Below are positions 15,244 through 23,746 of a DNA stretch of 42,037 bases, one piece after another. This stretch comes from CAZPMO01 sp964587515. GTDB lineage: Bacteria; Pseudomonadota; Alphaproteobacteria; MPNO01. Each line of letters opens with the position of its first letter. Position 1 is the first letter of the stretch. Location of the stretch: assembly GCA_964587515.1 (NCBI GenBank), contig CAZPMO010000020.1, forward strand, positions 1-42,037, given 5' to 3'. Under the pieces are notes generated by a model. The model searched no databases. It saw only the letters and a list, made by a program, of their open reading frames with translations, and had not been told where the DNA came from. The position numbers and the translations under genes were made by a program.

Positions 15244-16368
15244 ATGGCTGTTCGTAATGTTCTCATCGTCGGCGGCGGCATCGCGGGAATGACGCTGGCG
15301 ACCGCGTTGCGGCGCGCCGGGATTGGCTCGGAGATCGTCGAGCTCAATCCCGAGTGGTCGGTGCTGGGTGTCGGTATTTCCATGCAGGGACCGGCGCTGC
15401 GGGCGCTCAGGACGCTGGGCGTGCTCGATGCGGTGGTCGCGCACGGGTTCGGTTATTCCCATTTCAATTCCTGCGACGCCGCCGGCAACATCGTCGATAC
15501 GGTCACGCTGCCGTCCATCAACGGACCGGACTATCCGGCGACCATGGGCATCATGCGCCAGGCCCTGCACGATGTCCTGAAAGACGCCGTCCTCGAGGCC
15601 GGCGCGCCGGTCCGGCTCGGTGTCACGGTGTCGGATTTCAGCGACAGCGATGATGGGGTCGCCGTCACTTTCAGCGACGGTTCGGAGGGTTCCTACGACC
15701 TCGTCGTCGGCGCCGACGGCGTCAACTCGCCACTGCGCCAACGCTTGTTCGCCGATATCGTCAAGCCGGAATATACCGGTCAGGCGGTGTGGCGGGCCAC
15801 CGTTCCCCGCCCCGTGGACGTGTGCACCCGGCATTCCTATTTCGGACCGCGCAACAAAGCGGGGTTCAACCCCGTCTCGGAGGACCGGATGTATATCTAT
15901 CTGGTCCAGAACCTGCCGCGATGGGCGCGGTTGGCGGATGCGGAATTGCCCGGCGTGATGCGCGGGTTGCTCGCCGATTTCGGCGGCCATCTGGCCGCGG
16001 CGCGCGATGCGGTTACGGATCCCGAGCAGATCGTCTACCGCCCGATCGTCTCCATGATCCTGCCCGCGCCCTGGTATCGCGGCCGCGTGGTTCTGATCGG
16101 CGACGCGGCCCACACCATGACGCCGCAGATGGCGTCGGGCGCCGGGCTGGCCATCGAGGATGCGGTGGTGCTGGCGGAAATTCTGGCGACGGGCCAGCCC
16201 GTGCCGGACGCGCTTCAGGCTTTCATGACGCGCCGCTTCGATCGCTGCCGGACGACGGTGGAAAGTTCCCACCAGCTCGGCGAATGGGAAAAGACCCCGG
16301 ACGCGCCTGACGCCGACCCGACCGGTCTGTTCGGAGAAACCATCAGGATGCTCGCGCAGCCGATCTAG
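15244..16368 (+). CDS. FAD-dependent aromatic monooxygenase
   Basis: A 374-residue group A flavoprotein monooxygenase. The Rossmann motif is GGGIAGMTLATALRRAG near the N-terminus, the DG motif is GADGVNSPLR and the GD motif is GDAAHTMTPQMASGAGLAIEDA. These are the features of salicylate/6-hydroxynicotinate/p-hydroxybenzoate hydroxylase relatives that use NAD(P)H and O2 to hydroxylate activated aromatic rings, sometimes with decarboxylation. The substrate is unknown. It forms an operon with the amidohydrolase and is convergent with the C-C hydrolase-like gene, 13 bases away. Confidence 0.9.
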   Translation: MAVRNVLIVGGGIAGMTLATALRRAGIGSEIVELNPEWSVLGVGISMQGPALRALRTLGVLDAVVAHGFGYSHFNSCDAAGNIVDTVTLPSINGPDYPATMGIMRQALHDVLKDAVLEAGAPVRLGVTVSDFSDSDDGVAVTFSDGSEGSYDLVVGADGVNSPLRQRLFADIVKPEYTGQAVWRATVPRPVDVCTRHSYFGPRNKAGFNPVSEDRMYIYLVQNLPRWARLADAELPGVMRGLLADFGGHLAAARDAVTDPEQIVYRPIVSMILPAPWYRGRVVLIGDAAHTMTPQMASGAGLAIEDAVVLAEILATGQPVPDALQAFMTRRFDRCRTTVESSHQLGEWEKTPDAPDADPTGLFGETIRMLAQPI

Positions 16369-16381
16369 ATCGCGTTGGCCG

Positions 16382-17632
16382 TCAGAACGGCTCGCTGGTC
16401 ATGCGTCCCGTCGAATCGATCAACGATTTTTCCGACTTCATCTCCTTGCCGGCGAAGCGGTCGAGATACCAGTCGGCCATCATGGTATTGCGGTTTTCGC
16501 CGAGCGCCACCGACATGCCTTCGTTGATGCCGTGATTGGCGCCTTCATAGACCACCAGCGATTTGGGCGCGGTGATGTGCTCGAACATCTCGTATGTATG
16601 TTCGATCGGGCTGAGCTGGTCGTCCTCGCCGGCCAGCACCAGATAGGGCGCGGAGATGTTGCCCACATGCTTGCGCAGATCGAATGACGTGATGAACTCG
16701 TCGAATTCGTCCTCGTCCTCGTAATCCGACATGAACATGAAGCGCAGTTTGAACGACGGCGAGGCCATGTTGAAAATGGTGTTGCAGCCCGGCTCCTGGC
16801 AGACGCCGGTGACCGCCACGCCCTTGATGCGATCACCCAGCGCCGCCGCCGCCAATGTGCCGAAATAGGTGCCGAAGCTGACACCCTTCACGCAGATATT
16901 TTCGGCATCGATATGCGGGTGCTCGCACAGGAAGTCGACCGCGGCCACGGCTCCGTCCATGTGGTTGGTTTCGGTGACGTGGATCGGGATGGTGCAGCAT
17001 TCGCCCTGGCCGGGCCCGTCGATGGCCAGCACCGCGATGTCGCGGTTCAACAGCGGGTCGCCATACATGGACACCATGTTTTCCTTGCACGCGTCCATGC
17101 CGTCGATCGACAGCACGCAGGGGAAGCGTTCGCCCGGCTCGGGTTCGCGCGGCAGATGCAGATAGGCGGGCATGGCGCGTTCGACGCCGTCCTTGCAGAT
17201 CATCGGCACCTTCACGATCTCGATCGGGTGCGCGGCGTGCGGGATATATTTCTCGAAGCAATGGTTCATCTGCTCTTCGAGCCAGATCAGGCGCTCATTG
17301 GCCTCGAAGATCGGCCAGCGCGCCGACGCCCACAGCAGCATCGCGATGAAATAGTTCTCGCCGGCCGCGATATTGCGGCCCTCTGCCTCATAGGCTTCGG
17401 CGCGCGCCTGGCGGCGCTTCGCGGCGCGGATGAATTCGCGGTCGATGTCGGCGGCCTTCTTCACCCGCGCGCCCACCATGCGCATCTCCATCAACGCCTC
17501 GCCGCCGCCCGGCGCGCCCATATAGGCCAACCGCGCCTGATCCCATTCCATGCCGATGGTGCGGATCACCGCGTCCAGCAGCCAGCGCTGTTCCTGCCAG
17601 CGCTTCATCAGACGATCAGATTTCGAAGCCAT
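16382..17632 (-). CDS. Alpha/beta hydrolase, FrsA / 2,6-dihydroxypseudooxynicotine hydrolase-like
   Basis: A 416-residue alpha/beta hydrolase with a long N-terminal helical region (about 1-140) and then the catalytic core. The nucleophile Ser is in GVSFGTYFG, the acid probably Asp in LAGEDDQLSP and the base His in GANHGINEG. The long helical cap resembles 2,6-dihydroxypseudooxynicotine hydrolase, which cleaves a C-C bond next to a hydroxylated ring, and FrsA-like esterases. Beside an FAD ring monooxygenase and a metal hydrolase, a ring-cleavage or C-C hydrolysis role is plausible but unproven. An acid-rich stretch (DYEDEDEFDEF) lies in the middle. Confidence 0.85.
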   Translation of the reverse strand: MASKSDRLMKRWQEQRWLLDAVIRTIGMEWDQARLAYMGAPGGGEALMEMRMVGARVKKAADIDREFIRAAKRRQARAEAYEAEGRNIAAGENYFIAMLLWASARWPIFEANERLIWLEEQMNHCFEKYIPHAAHPIEIVKVPMICKDGVERAMPAYLHLPREPEPGERFPCVLSIDGMDACKENMVSMYGDPLLNRDIAVLAIDGPGQGECCTIPIHVTETNHMDGAVAAVDFLCEHPHIDAENICVKGVSFGTYFGTLAAAALGDRIKGVAVTGVCQEPGCNTIFNMASPSFKLRFMFMSDYEDEDEFDEFITSFDLRKHVGNISAPYLVLAGEDDQLSPIEHTYEMFEHITAPKSLVVYEGANHGINEGMSVALGENRNTMMADWYLDRFAGKEMKSEKSLIDSTGRMTSEPF

Positions 17633-17712
17633 TCGCCGTCCCCTCTTTTATTTTCTTCGAACAGTCTACATCGCGCCGCGTTCGGGACAAATTATCGATC
17701 GAGCGCGGAGGT

Positions 17713-19395
17713 TCACTCCGGCGCGCCGGCCATGCGCAGGGTTTCGAGAAACCGCGCCCACGTCCCGTCGTCGTGATAGGGCAGCGGCTCGACTTCGGAA
17801 AGTCGGAATTCCGGTTCGTTGTCCATGAGGCGGGTGACAGCGTCGTGCGCGCCGTCCTCGTCTCCTTCGCGCCAGCGGCCGACGGCGAGGCCAATCAGAT
17901 TGTGGGGCAGGCCCGGCGCGAGCTGGTCCGCCCTCTGGAACCAGTCCGTTGCGTCGCCATACCGTTCGGCGCCGAGATGGCCATAGGCGACGATCCGGCT
18001 ATAGAGGTGGACGTAAGGGTCCCGGATATCGATGTTCACCGCCCGCGTCGCGCTCACTGCTCCGGCGTCATATTCTCCCGCAAAGACCTGGGCCGCGCCG
18101 AGTATCCAAAGACCCATATTGTATTCGGGGTTGAGATCCAGCGCCCGCTGACAGACGGCCGTCGCGTCCCGATAGCGACGCCGCGCAAATAAAAGAAGCC
18201 CGGCGCGCACCATATGCGGCATGTCGCTCTGATTGTTGAGGCGGAGCGCTTCTTCGGCCCGGTCGAATGCGATCGTCGTCGCTTGCTCCGCGGGTTTCCG
18301 AAAACCATAGAAATATTCGTCGAGCCCCAACCCGGCGGCGGCCATGGCCAGCGCCATGAAGTTCTCCGGGGCGAGTTCGAGCGCCTGTTCGGCGATCCTG
18401 CCCCCTCCCGCCCAGCCCGCTTTGGTCGGCGTGAAGAAACTGGCGCCGGCGAGCGCGAGAAGTTCCTCCAGCGACAGCTCGTCCAGATTTCGGTTCGCCA
18501 GCCGGTCCGCGTCGTCGTCGGCGATGCGTCGGCGCACGCTCATCGCCATGCGGTGGGCGCAGCGATCGAGAATATCGAAGGAATCGTCGGTGTCTTCCTC
18601 ATACCGGTCCGACCAGATCTGGCGGGCGTCGTCGACGGCGGTCAGCCGCGCGAAGAGGCGGGAACGGCCCGACGCGAGCCGCACACCGCCTTCGACGACG
18701 TAATGGGCCTTGTCCCGGTCGGCGGCGATTTCGAGGCCGGTGAGGCGCGCCAGATGGGCCTGAAGCTCGGCGTGAAGATCGTCGGCGAGGCGCGCTTCGT
18801 CATCGCGGCTCCCCTCGAAATCCGCGAGGAAAACACGAGGCTTCGAATGGCCGCGCAGAGAGGGAAGAAGGCGCGGCCAGGACCAGACCCGGATCGGGCG
18901 GGCGATGTTCTTGAACTTTCTTTCGCCGTTGTCGAAGAATTCGTGGTCAAGACCTTCCGTGGCGCTTGCCCGCACCGCTTGCGCAATGAGCACGCCGCCG
19001 GGCTCGGCCATCCCCTCCAGCCGCGCCGCGACATTGACCCCATCGCCGAATATGTCGCCGTCTTCGAATATGACGTCGCCGAAATTGACGCCGATGCGGA
19101 ACACCATGCGTCTGTCGTCCGGCACGTCCGTCTGACGCGCCGCCCTGGCCTGCTGCACCGCGATGGCGCAACGCACGGCGTCGACGACATCCGGAAATTC
19201 CGCGAGAAACCCGTCCCCGGTGATCTTCACGATGCGGCCGCGATACTCGGCGGTGCATGGTTCGATCAGCTCTTTACGGTGGGCGGCGAGAGCAGCGAAG
19301 GTTCCCTCTTCGTCGGCGCCCATCAGCCGCGAGTAATCGACCACGTCTGCCGCCAGGATCGCGATCAGCCTGCGTTGAATGGGAGTCTCGGCCAT
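17713..19395 (-). CDS. Class III adenylate/guanylate cyclase with TPR-like C-terminal region
   Basis: A 560-residue protein. Residues about 8-180 are a class III nucleotide cyclase domain: ILAADVVDYSRLMG with metal-binding Asp17, and KITGDGFLAEF with the second metal Asp (about 61). A middle region (about 190-300) resembles the TolB-like/AAA-less segment seen in rhizobial CyaA-type proteins (RVFLADFEGS, GLEIAADRDKAHYVVEGGVR). The C-terminal third is alpha-helical with TPR-like repeats (DRAEEALRLN, CQRALDLNPEYN). It is expected to make cAMP in the cytoplasm, with the C-terminal part as sensor. The ATG at 19395 (MAETPIQRRL) gives the usual start; the reading from 19479 has no family support. 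Confidence 0.9.
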   Translation of the reverse strand: MAETPIQRRLIAILAADVVDYSRLMGADEEGTFAALAAHRKELIEPCTAEYRGRIVKITGDGFLAEFPDVVDAVRCAIAVQQARAARQTDVPDDRRMVFRIGVNFGDVIFEDGDIFGDGVNVAARLEGMAEPGGVLIAQAVRASATEGLDHEFFDNGERKFKNIARPIRVWSWPRLLPSLRGHSKPRVFLADFEGSRDDEARLADDLHAELQAHLARLTGLEIAADRDKAHYVVEGGVRLASGRSRLFARLTAVDDARQIWSDRYEEDTDDSFDILDRCAHRMAMSVRRRIADDDADRLANRNLDELSLEELLALAGASFFTPTKAGWAGGGRIAEQALELAPENFMALAMAAAGLGLDEYFYGFRKPAEQATTIAFDRAEEALRLNNQSDMPHMVRAGLLLFARRRYRDATAVCQRALDLNPEYNMGLWILGAAQVFAGEYDAGAVSATRAVNIDIRDPYVHLYSRIVAYGHLGAERYGDATDWFQRADQLAPGLPHNLIGLAVGRWREGDEDGAHDAVTRLMDNEPEFRLSEVEPLPYHDDGTWARFLETLRMAGAPE

Positions 19396-19551
19396 GGGGC
19401 GATATTTCCCGAATTCGCGCCAGGGTGAAAGTCTAGGGACGGTTGATGGGGGAGTCCATCGGGCTCGCCTGCGCCGCAATCTTTCCAGCGAGGCGGTTCA
19501 CGATGGTGGTAGCATCGGACAACCGGCCGACGGCAATTCAGAGAAGTTGAA

Positions 19552-19833
19552 TTGGACATCCTGGCGGAATTGTTTGTGATCCTGGTCCTGGTCAGGCTCT
19601 TCGGTGAGATTGCCGAGCGCGCCGGTCAGCCGGCGTCGGTTGGCGAGATTATTGCCGGCATCGTGCTCGCGGCCATGGCCGTCTGGTTCGGCCAGAGCGT
19701 CCCGTTCGTCGCTCAAGTGGCCTCCAGCGAAGCGCTAGTGGTGGTGGCCAATCTCGGCATCTTCTTCCTGGTGCTGGTGGCCGGCGTCGAGATGCAACCC
19801 AATGAAATTATGGGAAATCCGTGGTTTCCCTAG
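19552..19833 (+). pseudogene. Cation:proton antiporter, N-terminal part (frameshifted)
   Basis: Ninety-three residues from a TTG start (MDILAELFVILVLVRLFGEIAERAGQ) match the beginning of a CPA2/Kef-type antiporter: the first helices, then GQPASVGEIIAGIVLA and FLVLVAGVEM. The reading then runs off at NEIMGNPWFP and stops. The continuation of the same protein is found at once in the -1 frame (19821 onward, VVSLAVALGGMVLPL). At the junction the heptamer GGGAAAT (19812-19818) is in the frame expected of a -1 slippery site (G GGA AAT). A frameshift mutation, a one-base assembly error or programmed slippage would all give this picture. See the next entry for the rest. Confidence 0.85.
19812..19818 (+). 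other. GGGAAAT heptamer at the antiporter frameshift point
   Basis: The heptamer fits X XXY YYZ (G GGA AAT) in the upstream reading frame, and a -1 slip on it leads straight into the conserved continuation frame. I do not see a convincing Shine-Dalgarno-like stimulator at the usual distance upstream, and the downstream stem is not obvious. Its value is as a marker of where the frames must be joined. Confidence 0.5.
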
Positions 19834-20813
19834 CGGTCGCCCTTGGCGGCATGGTGTTGCCTCTGGTGGGCGGCATCGCGCTTGTGTGGGCGTACCTGCC
19901 GGATACCGATCTCAGACCGGTTCAGGCGTTCCTGGCCGGTGTCGCGTTGTCGATATCGGCGATTCCGGCGACGGTGAAGGTTCTCGGCGATCTTGGGTTG
20001 CTGCACACGAAAGTCGGAGAGATCATCGTTTCCGCGGCGGTTTTCGACAATGTGTTTGGTCTGTTTCTGCTCGCCGTTCTCCTCGCTATGATCGATTCGG
20101 GTCACGCGCCCGACATTTCATCCATGGCCTGGCTGCTGGCGAAAGTCGTCTTTTTCTTTGTGGTCACGATTGCGCTCGGCGCGCATGTCTATCCCCGCGT
20201 CCGAAAGGGCCTCAGGGCGATGCAGATCGCCGCCATCGAGGTCAGCGCGCTCGCGGTGGTGGCCCTCGCCTATGGGTGGCTCGCGGAAGCGCTCAGCATG
20301 CACTGGATATTGGGCGCGTTCATGGCCGGGCTGTACTTCGAACCCGCGCGCGTGGGCGTCAAGGCCTATAACGAGATAAAGCTGGTCTGCGGCGCGTTGA
20401 CCAACGGATTTCTGGGCCCGATATTCTTTGCATATATCGGCCTGCGGGTCGATCTCAGCGCAATCACCGAGGTGCCGGTTTTCCTTTTGACCCTTCTTCT
20501 GGTGGCGTTCTTCGGTAAATTGCTTGGCGCCGGTCTTCCGGCCCTTTGTTTCGGGCTGGACCGCCGCGAGGCCCTGTCCGTCGGGGTCGGCATGAGCGCG
20601 CGCGGCGCGGTCGAACTGGTGATCGTGAGCATCGCCTACGAGGCCGGCCTGTTCGCCCTCGGCGGCCGCAACGACTCGAAGCCGTCACATCTTTATTCGT
20701 GCCTCATCCTGATGGGCGTTATCACCACCCTGCTGGTGCCCATCCTCCTGCTGGTGCCCATCCTCCTGCCGCGCACGCTGCCGGAGAACGACACGTCCGA
20801 CCAAAACGAGTGA
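19821..20813 (+). CDS. Cation:proton antiporter, C-terminal part (frameshifted continuation)
   Basis: Three hundred and thirty residues that complete the antiporter begun at 19552. Joined, the two parts make about 420 residues, the normal size of a Na+/H+ exchanger domain protein. Family segments include GVALSISAIPATVKVLGDLG, VFDNVFGLFLLAVL and GMSARGAVELVIVSIAYEAGL. It would exchange Na+ or K+ for H+ at the inner membrane. The given start is an in-frame GTG with no ribosome site, so separate translation is unlikely. Near the C-terminus an exact 18-base tandem duplication (20730-20765) doubles the residues LLVPIL. It is convergent with the GlcG/HbpS gene. Confidence 0.85.
   Translation: MVSLAVALGGMVLPLVGGIALVWAYLPDTDLRPVQAFLAGVALSISAIPATVKVLGDLGLLHTKVGEIIVSAAVFDNVFGLFLLAVLLAMIDSGHAPDISSMAWLLAKVVFFFVVTIALGAHVYPRVRKGLRAMQIAAIEVSALAVVALAYGWLAEALSMHWILGAFMAGLYFEPARVGVKAYNEIKLVCGALTNGFLGPIFFAYIGLRVDLSAITEVPVFLLTLLLVAFFGKLLGAGLPALCFGLDRREALSVGVGMSARGAVELVIVSIAYEAGLFALGGRNDSKPSHLYSCLILMGVITTLLVPILLLVPILLPRTLPENDTSDQNE
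20730..20765 (+). repeat. Perfect 18-bp tandem duplication inside the antiporter gene
   Basis: CTGCTGGTGCCCATCCTC occurs twice head to tail (20730-20747 and 20748-20765), keeping the frame and adding six hydrophobic residues in the last membrane segment. It looks like a recent replication-slippage duplication. Confidence 0.9.
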
Positions 20814-20865
20814 AGGAAAATTCTTTCGTCCGTCGGTCCATCCGTGGTCACCTCCAGGTCCCATT

Positions 20866-21309
20866 TTATCCCTCGAATTGGTTGGGATCCACGTGAAACC
20901 CGGCGGCTCGGATGCCCGCCATGGCGCAGTCATCGTCCATTTCGTTGACATCTCCCGTGATGCCCACCGCGCCGACCACCTCGCCGTGCTCGTCCTGGAT
21001 GAGTTGCGCGCCGCCTTCATAGAACAGCGGTCCGTCCGACAGTTGTTCCAGGTTCGCCATGAAATACGGCTTTTCGCGGTATTTCTGCAGCACCAGTTTG
21101 GACGACCTGCCGAGGCCGAGCGCCGCGAACGCCTTGCCGTGGGCGATTTCGAAACGTAGCAGGGCCGATCCGTCCTGTTTTTGAAACGCCTTCACGCGCC
21201 CGCCCGCATCCAGGACAATAACGCTCAGCGGTTTCAGATCGAGGTCCTTGGCGCGGTTCAGCGCGGCCTCAATAATTGTATTGGCCTGTTCAAGCGTGAT
21301 GGCGCGCAT
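20866..21309 (-). CDS. GlcG/HbpS family haem-binding-like protein
   Basis: A 147-residue protein of the GlcG/HbpS (DUF336) family. It has the N-terminal helix ITLEQANTIIEAALNRAKDL, the strand PLSVIVLDAGGRVKAFQKQDG, the GGAQLIQDEHGEVVGAVGITGD core and a C-terminal DDDCAMAGIRAAGF helix. No signal peptide is present, so it is cytoplasmic. Members bind haem or accompany glycolate/aromatic catabolic genes; the role here is unknown. It probably shares a transcript with the LVIVD-repeat gene upstream (13 bases between them). Confidence 0.9.
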   Translation of the reverse strand: MRAITLEQANTIIEAALNRAKDLDLKPLSVIVLDAGGRVKAFQKQDGSALLRFEIAHGKAFAALGLGRSSKLVLQKYREKPYFMANLEQLSDGPLFYEGGAQLIQDEHGEVVGAVGITGDVNEMDDDCAMAGIRAAGFHVDPNQFEG

Positions 21310-21322
21310 CGCTCAACCTCCC

Positions 21323-22645
21323 TTAAGGTCCGGAAAATTCGACGATATCGAAGCCGGTGAAACGGTCGACCAGATACACCAGCCCGCGCGAATCCACATC
21401 CACGTCGTTGGTCTGGGGCGCGGCGTGGCCGCTCACCGGTTCGGGGACGAAATACCCGACCTCGCTGGGCGCGCGGGGGTCCGCGATATCGACGATCCGC
21501 AGCCCGCCGCTGAACCAGGCGCAATAGACCAGCGTGTCGGTCATGTGTTCCTGGAACTGGTGTCCGCCGAAACGGGTACCCGGCACCTGGCTCCACGGGC
21601 TGTCGGCTTCGCTGACCTGATAGATGGAAAGGGGCTTGATGTCGGCGGGGTCGGTGACGTCGAACACCCAGAGATTAGCGTGCGGCCGGCCGCGCCGCAC
21701 ATCCGCTTCCGCATCGCTGTAATACTGGTCTTCCTCGTCGATGGCGATGGCGATGTCGCGGCCACCGATTTGGAACGGCAGACCCATGAACGTGTGGCTC
21801 GGTTCCGGAAACGGCGGGTGGTAGTCGTAGGCGCCGAGCGTCCGTGGCGCTGTGATGTTCGAGATATCGATGATCCGCAGGCCCGCGTGCCAACAGCCGG
21901 CCCAAAGCCGATCGCCCTGGCGCATGGCGTGATGCAGCCGGTGATCGTGGCCCGCCCAGTCCGGCGTCTCGCCGCCCGCCAGATGCTGGCCTGGCATCCA
22001 CCAGCGCGAGACCTCCGTCGGTCTGGCCGGCTCGCCGATATCGTAAATCACCAGGATGTTGCCGACGAACCCGTCCATCTCGGTGGAGATATAGGCGTAG
22101 CGTTCGTCCATATCGAAACGATGCACGCCGATGCCACCGGTTTTCACATAGGATATTTGTTCGGGCCGGGCGGGGTTGGAGACGTCGTAAATCTTGAAGC
22201 CGCCATTTTCGTATGGCGCCGTGTTGGCTTTTTCGAGCCTCGGAATATCGTTTTCCTTCAGCCCCAGTTTTTCCGCCAGTTCGGCGTGGCTGGGCTCGCG
22301 ACCCAGCAGTTCGCGAAGCCGTTGACGCATGGGCGGAAGCTGCTCGGCCTTGCGTCCGATGCCCTGGCTATTCCGTTCGTGGTTGACGATCATGATATCG
22401 CCGACGACGCGCGCCTTGTGGCTGTGGGACGTCGGGTCGTCGAGGGTGATGGTGGATACCAATTTCGGATTCGCCGGATCGGCGACATCGACGATGCTGG
22501 TCCCCAGCCCGTCCTTGTTCGGCAGGTGTCCGATATAGGCGTGATCCCCATTGACATATACCTGGCCCGCGCCGCCCAGATCGAGATGGGCGAGCCGCCG
22601 GGTGTTGCGCGCGACCGAGGCGCCGTTGCCGTTGATCGTTGCCAT
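21323..22645 (-). CDS. LVIVD-repeat beta-propeller protein with a helical insertion
   Basis: A 440-residue protein built of LVIVD-type blades: repeated strands such as TSIVDVADPANPKLVST, GGFKIYDVSNPARPEQISYV, AGLRIIDISNITAPRTLGAY, LWVFDVTDPADIKPLSIY and GGLRIVDIADPRAPSEVGYF. No signal peptide is visible. Between blades, residues about 103-141 form a helical insertion, including GREPSHAELAEKLGLKEND, that looks like sigma-70 region 3 or a small HTH. The ATG at 22645 has AAGGA about 9 bases upstream and is preferred to the GTG at 22672. Function is unknown; such propellers are often co-encoded with catabolic enzymes. It is divergent from the Gfo/Idh/MocA gene. Confidence 0.85.
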   Translation of the reverse strand: MATINGNGASVARNTRRLAHLDLGGAGQVYVNGDHAYIGHLPNKDGLGTSIVDVADPANPKLVSTITLDDPTSHSHKARVVGDIMIVNHERNSQGIGRKAEQLPPMRQRLRELLGREPSHAELAEKLGLKENDIPRLEKANTAPYENGGFKIYDVSNPARPEQISYVKTGGIGVHRFDMDERYAYISTEMDGFVGNILVIYDIGEPARPTEVSRWWMPGQHLAGGETPDWAGHDHRLHHAMRQGDRLWAGCWHAGLRIIDISNITAPRTLGAYDYHPPFPEPSHTFMGLPFQIGGRDIAIAIDEEDQYYSDAEADVRRGRPHANLWVFDVTDPADIKPLSIYQVSEADSPWSQVPGTRFGGHQFQEHMTDTLVYCAWFSGGLRIVDIADPRAPSEVGYFVPEPVSGHAAPQTNDVDVDSRGLVYLVDRFTGFDIVEFSGP

Positions 22646-22751
22646 CGTTCGATCCTTGAACTGTGAACCCACCGCGTCGGAACGATTTTACGGCTGCTCG
22701 GTTATCGGGTAAATCACAACCACGGTAATTCGCGTAATCGGGGAGAATAAA

Positions 22752-23714
22752 ATGTTCAATCTGGCGATTATGGGGCTTGGCGCTTGGGGCAAGCGGCTGA
22801 TTAATTCGGTTCAGGAAAACAGCGAGACCGTGACATTCAGGAAGGCGGTGACCCGCACGCCGTCGAAGGTGGTCGATTTCACCGCCGGGCACGGCATCGA
22901 GCTTGGCGACGACTTTCGGGCTATTTTGGATGATCCCGACATCAACGGCGTCGTCGTCTGTTCACCGGCGCATGTCCACGTGGAGCAAACCCTGGCGGCG
23001 ATTGACGCCGGCAAGCATGTTCTGGTGATAAAGCCGCTGGCCCTGCGCCGGGCGGACGCCGAGGAAATTTACAAGGCGGCGGACGGGAAGGGCGTCTTCG
23101 TGGGCATGGGGTACGAGCGGTGTTTCCTGCCGGCGGCCGATGAGTTGCGCCGGCGCGTCAGGGAAGGCGCGCTCGGCAAGATCATCCATGCCGAAGGAAA
23201 TTACTGCGTCGGCCGCTATCACAATATGACGCGCGACAACTGGAAGACCGATTCCGCGATAGTGCCGCCCGGCGCGCTTGCCGATCATATGCTGTACATG
23301 ATGATCGAACTGATCGGCCCGGTGGAGGAGCTCACGGCCGGCGGATCCCACATGGCGACCGATCTCGACGTCTTCGATACGTCTTCGGCCACCTTGCGTT
23401 TCACGGGCGGGGTCAGTGGCCAGCTTTGCGCGATCGGGGTGACGCCGGAGTTCGCCCGGCTGCATTTTTTCGGAACCGAGGGCTGGGCCGAAATTCGCGG
23501 CGCGGCGCGGTTCGAATTCGCACCTTTGAAGGGCGACCGCGAGGTAATCGAATTCGCCGCCTTCGATACCTTGAAATGCCAGCTGGAAAGCTTCGCGGCG
23601 GCGGCGCTGGGCGAGGCTAAATTTAACGTATCGGCGCAAAATGCCATCGACGGCGTGGCGGCGGTCGAAGCCATGGCGCGCTCGGCGATAAGCGGCGGTC
23701 CGGTCAGGGTTTAA
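22752..23714 (+). CDS. Gfo/Idh/MocA family NAD(P)-dependent oxidoreductase
   Basis: A 320-residue dehydrogenase-like protein. The Rossmann motif IMGLGAWGKR (6-15) is followed by VVVCSPAHVHVEQTLAAIDAGKHVLVIKPL. The usual family signature is EKP; here Glu is replaced by Ile while catalytic-type Lys94 and Pro remain. The C-terminal beta-sheet domain begins near 120. The family oxidises or reduces sugars, inositols and related alcohols; the substrate is not predictable. A clear GGGGAG ribosome site lies upstream of the ATG. The 3' end overlaps a hairpin that probably terminates transcription. Confidence 0.9.
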   Translation: MFNLAIMGLGAWGKRLINSVQENSETVTFRKAVTRTPSKVVDFTAGHGIELGDDFRAILDDPDINGVVVCSPAHVHVEQTLAAIDAGKHVLVIKPLALRRADAEEIYKAADGKGVFVGMGYERCFLPAADELRRRVREGALGKIIHAEGNYCVGRYHNMTRDNWKTDSAIVPPGALADHMLYMMIELIGPVEELTAGGSHMATDLDVFDTSSATLRFTGGVSGQLCAIGVTPEFARLHFFGTEGWAEIRGAARFEFAPLKGDREVIEFAAFDTLKCQLESFAAAALGEAKFNVSAQNAIDGVAAVEAMARSAISGGPVRV

Positions 23715-23728
23715 CGCCCCGACCGGAC
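23698..23728. terminator. Hairpin over the stop codon, probable bidirectional terminator
   Basis: GTCCGGTC(A)GGG (23698-23709) pairs with CCCGACCGGAC (23718-23728), giving 11 base pairs with one bulged A and an 8-base loop. It spans the end of the Gfo/Idh/MocA gene and faces the convergent TctC-like gene. No U-tract follows. Confidence 0.5.
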
Positions 23729-23746
23729 ACCACTCAGGCTACAGGC

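Noticed and set aside
18214..19428. 404-residue plus-strand open frame over the cyclase gene
   Set aside because: No recognisable domain; the minus-strand protein has both cyclase metal-binding motifs and TPR-like repeats.
21248..22666. 472-residue plus-strand open frame over the LVIVD gene
   Set aside because: Antisense shadow; the minus strand carries the repeated LVIVD blades and a ribosome site.
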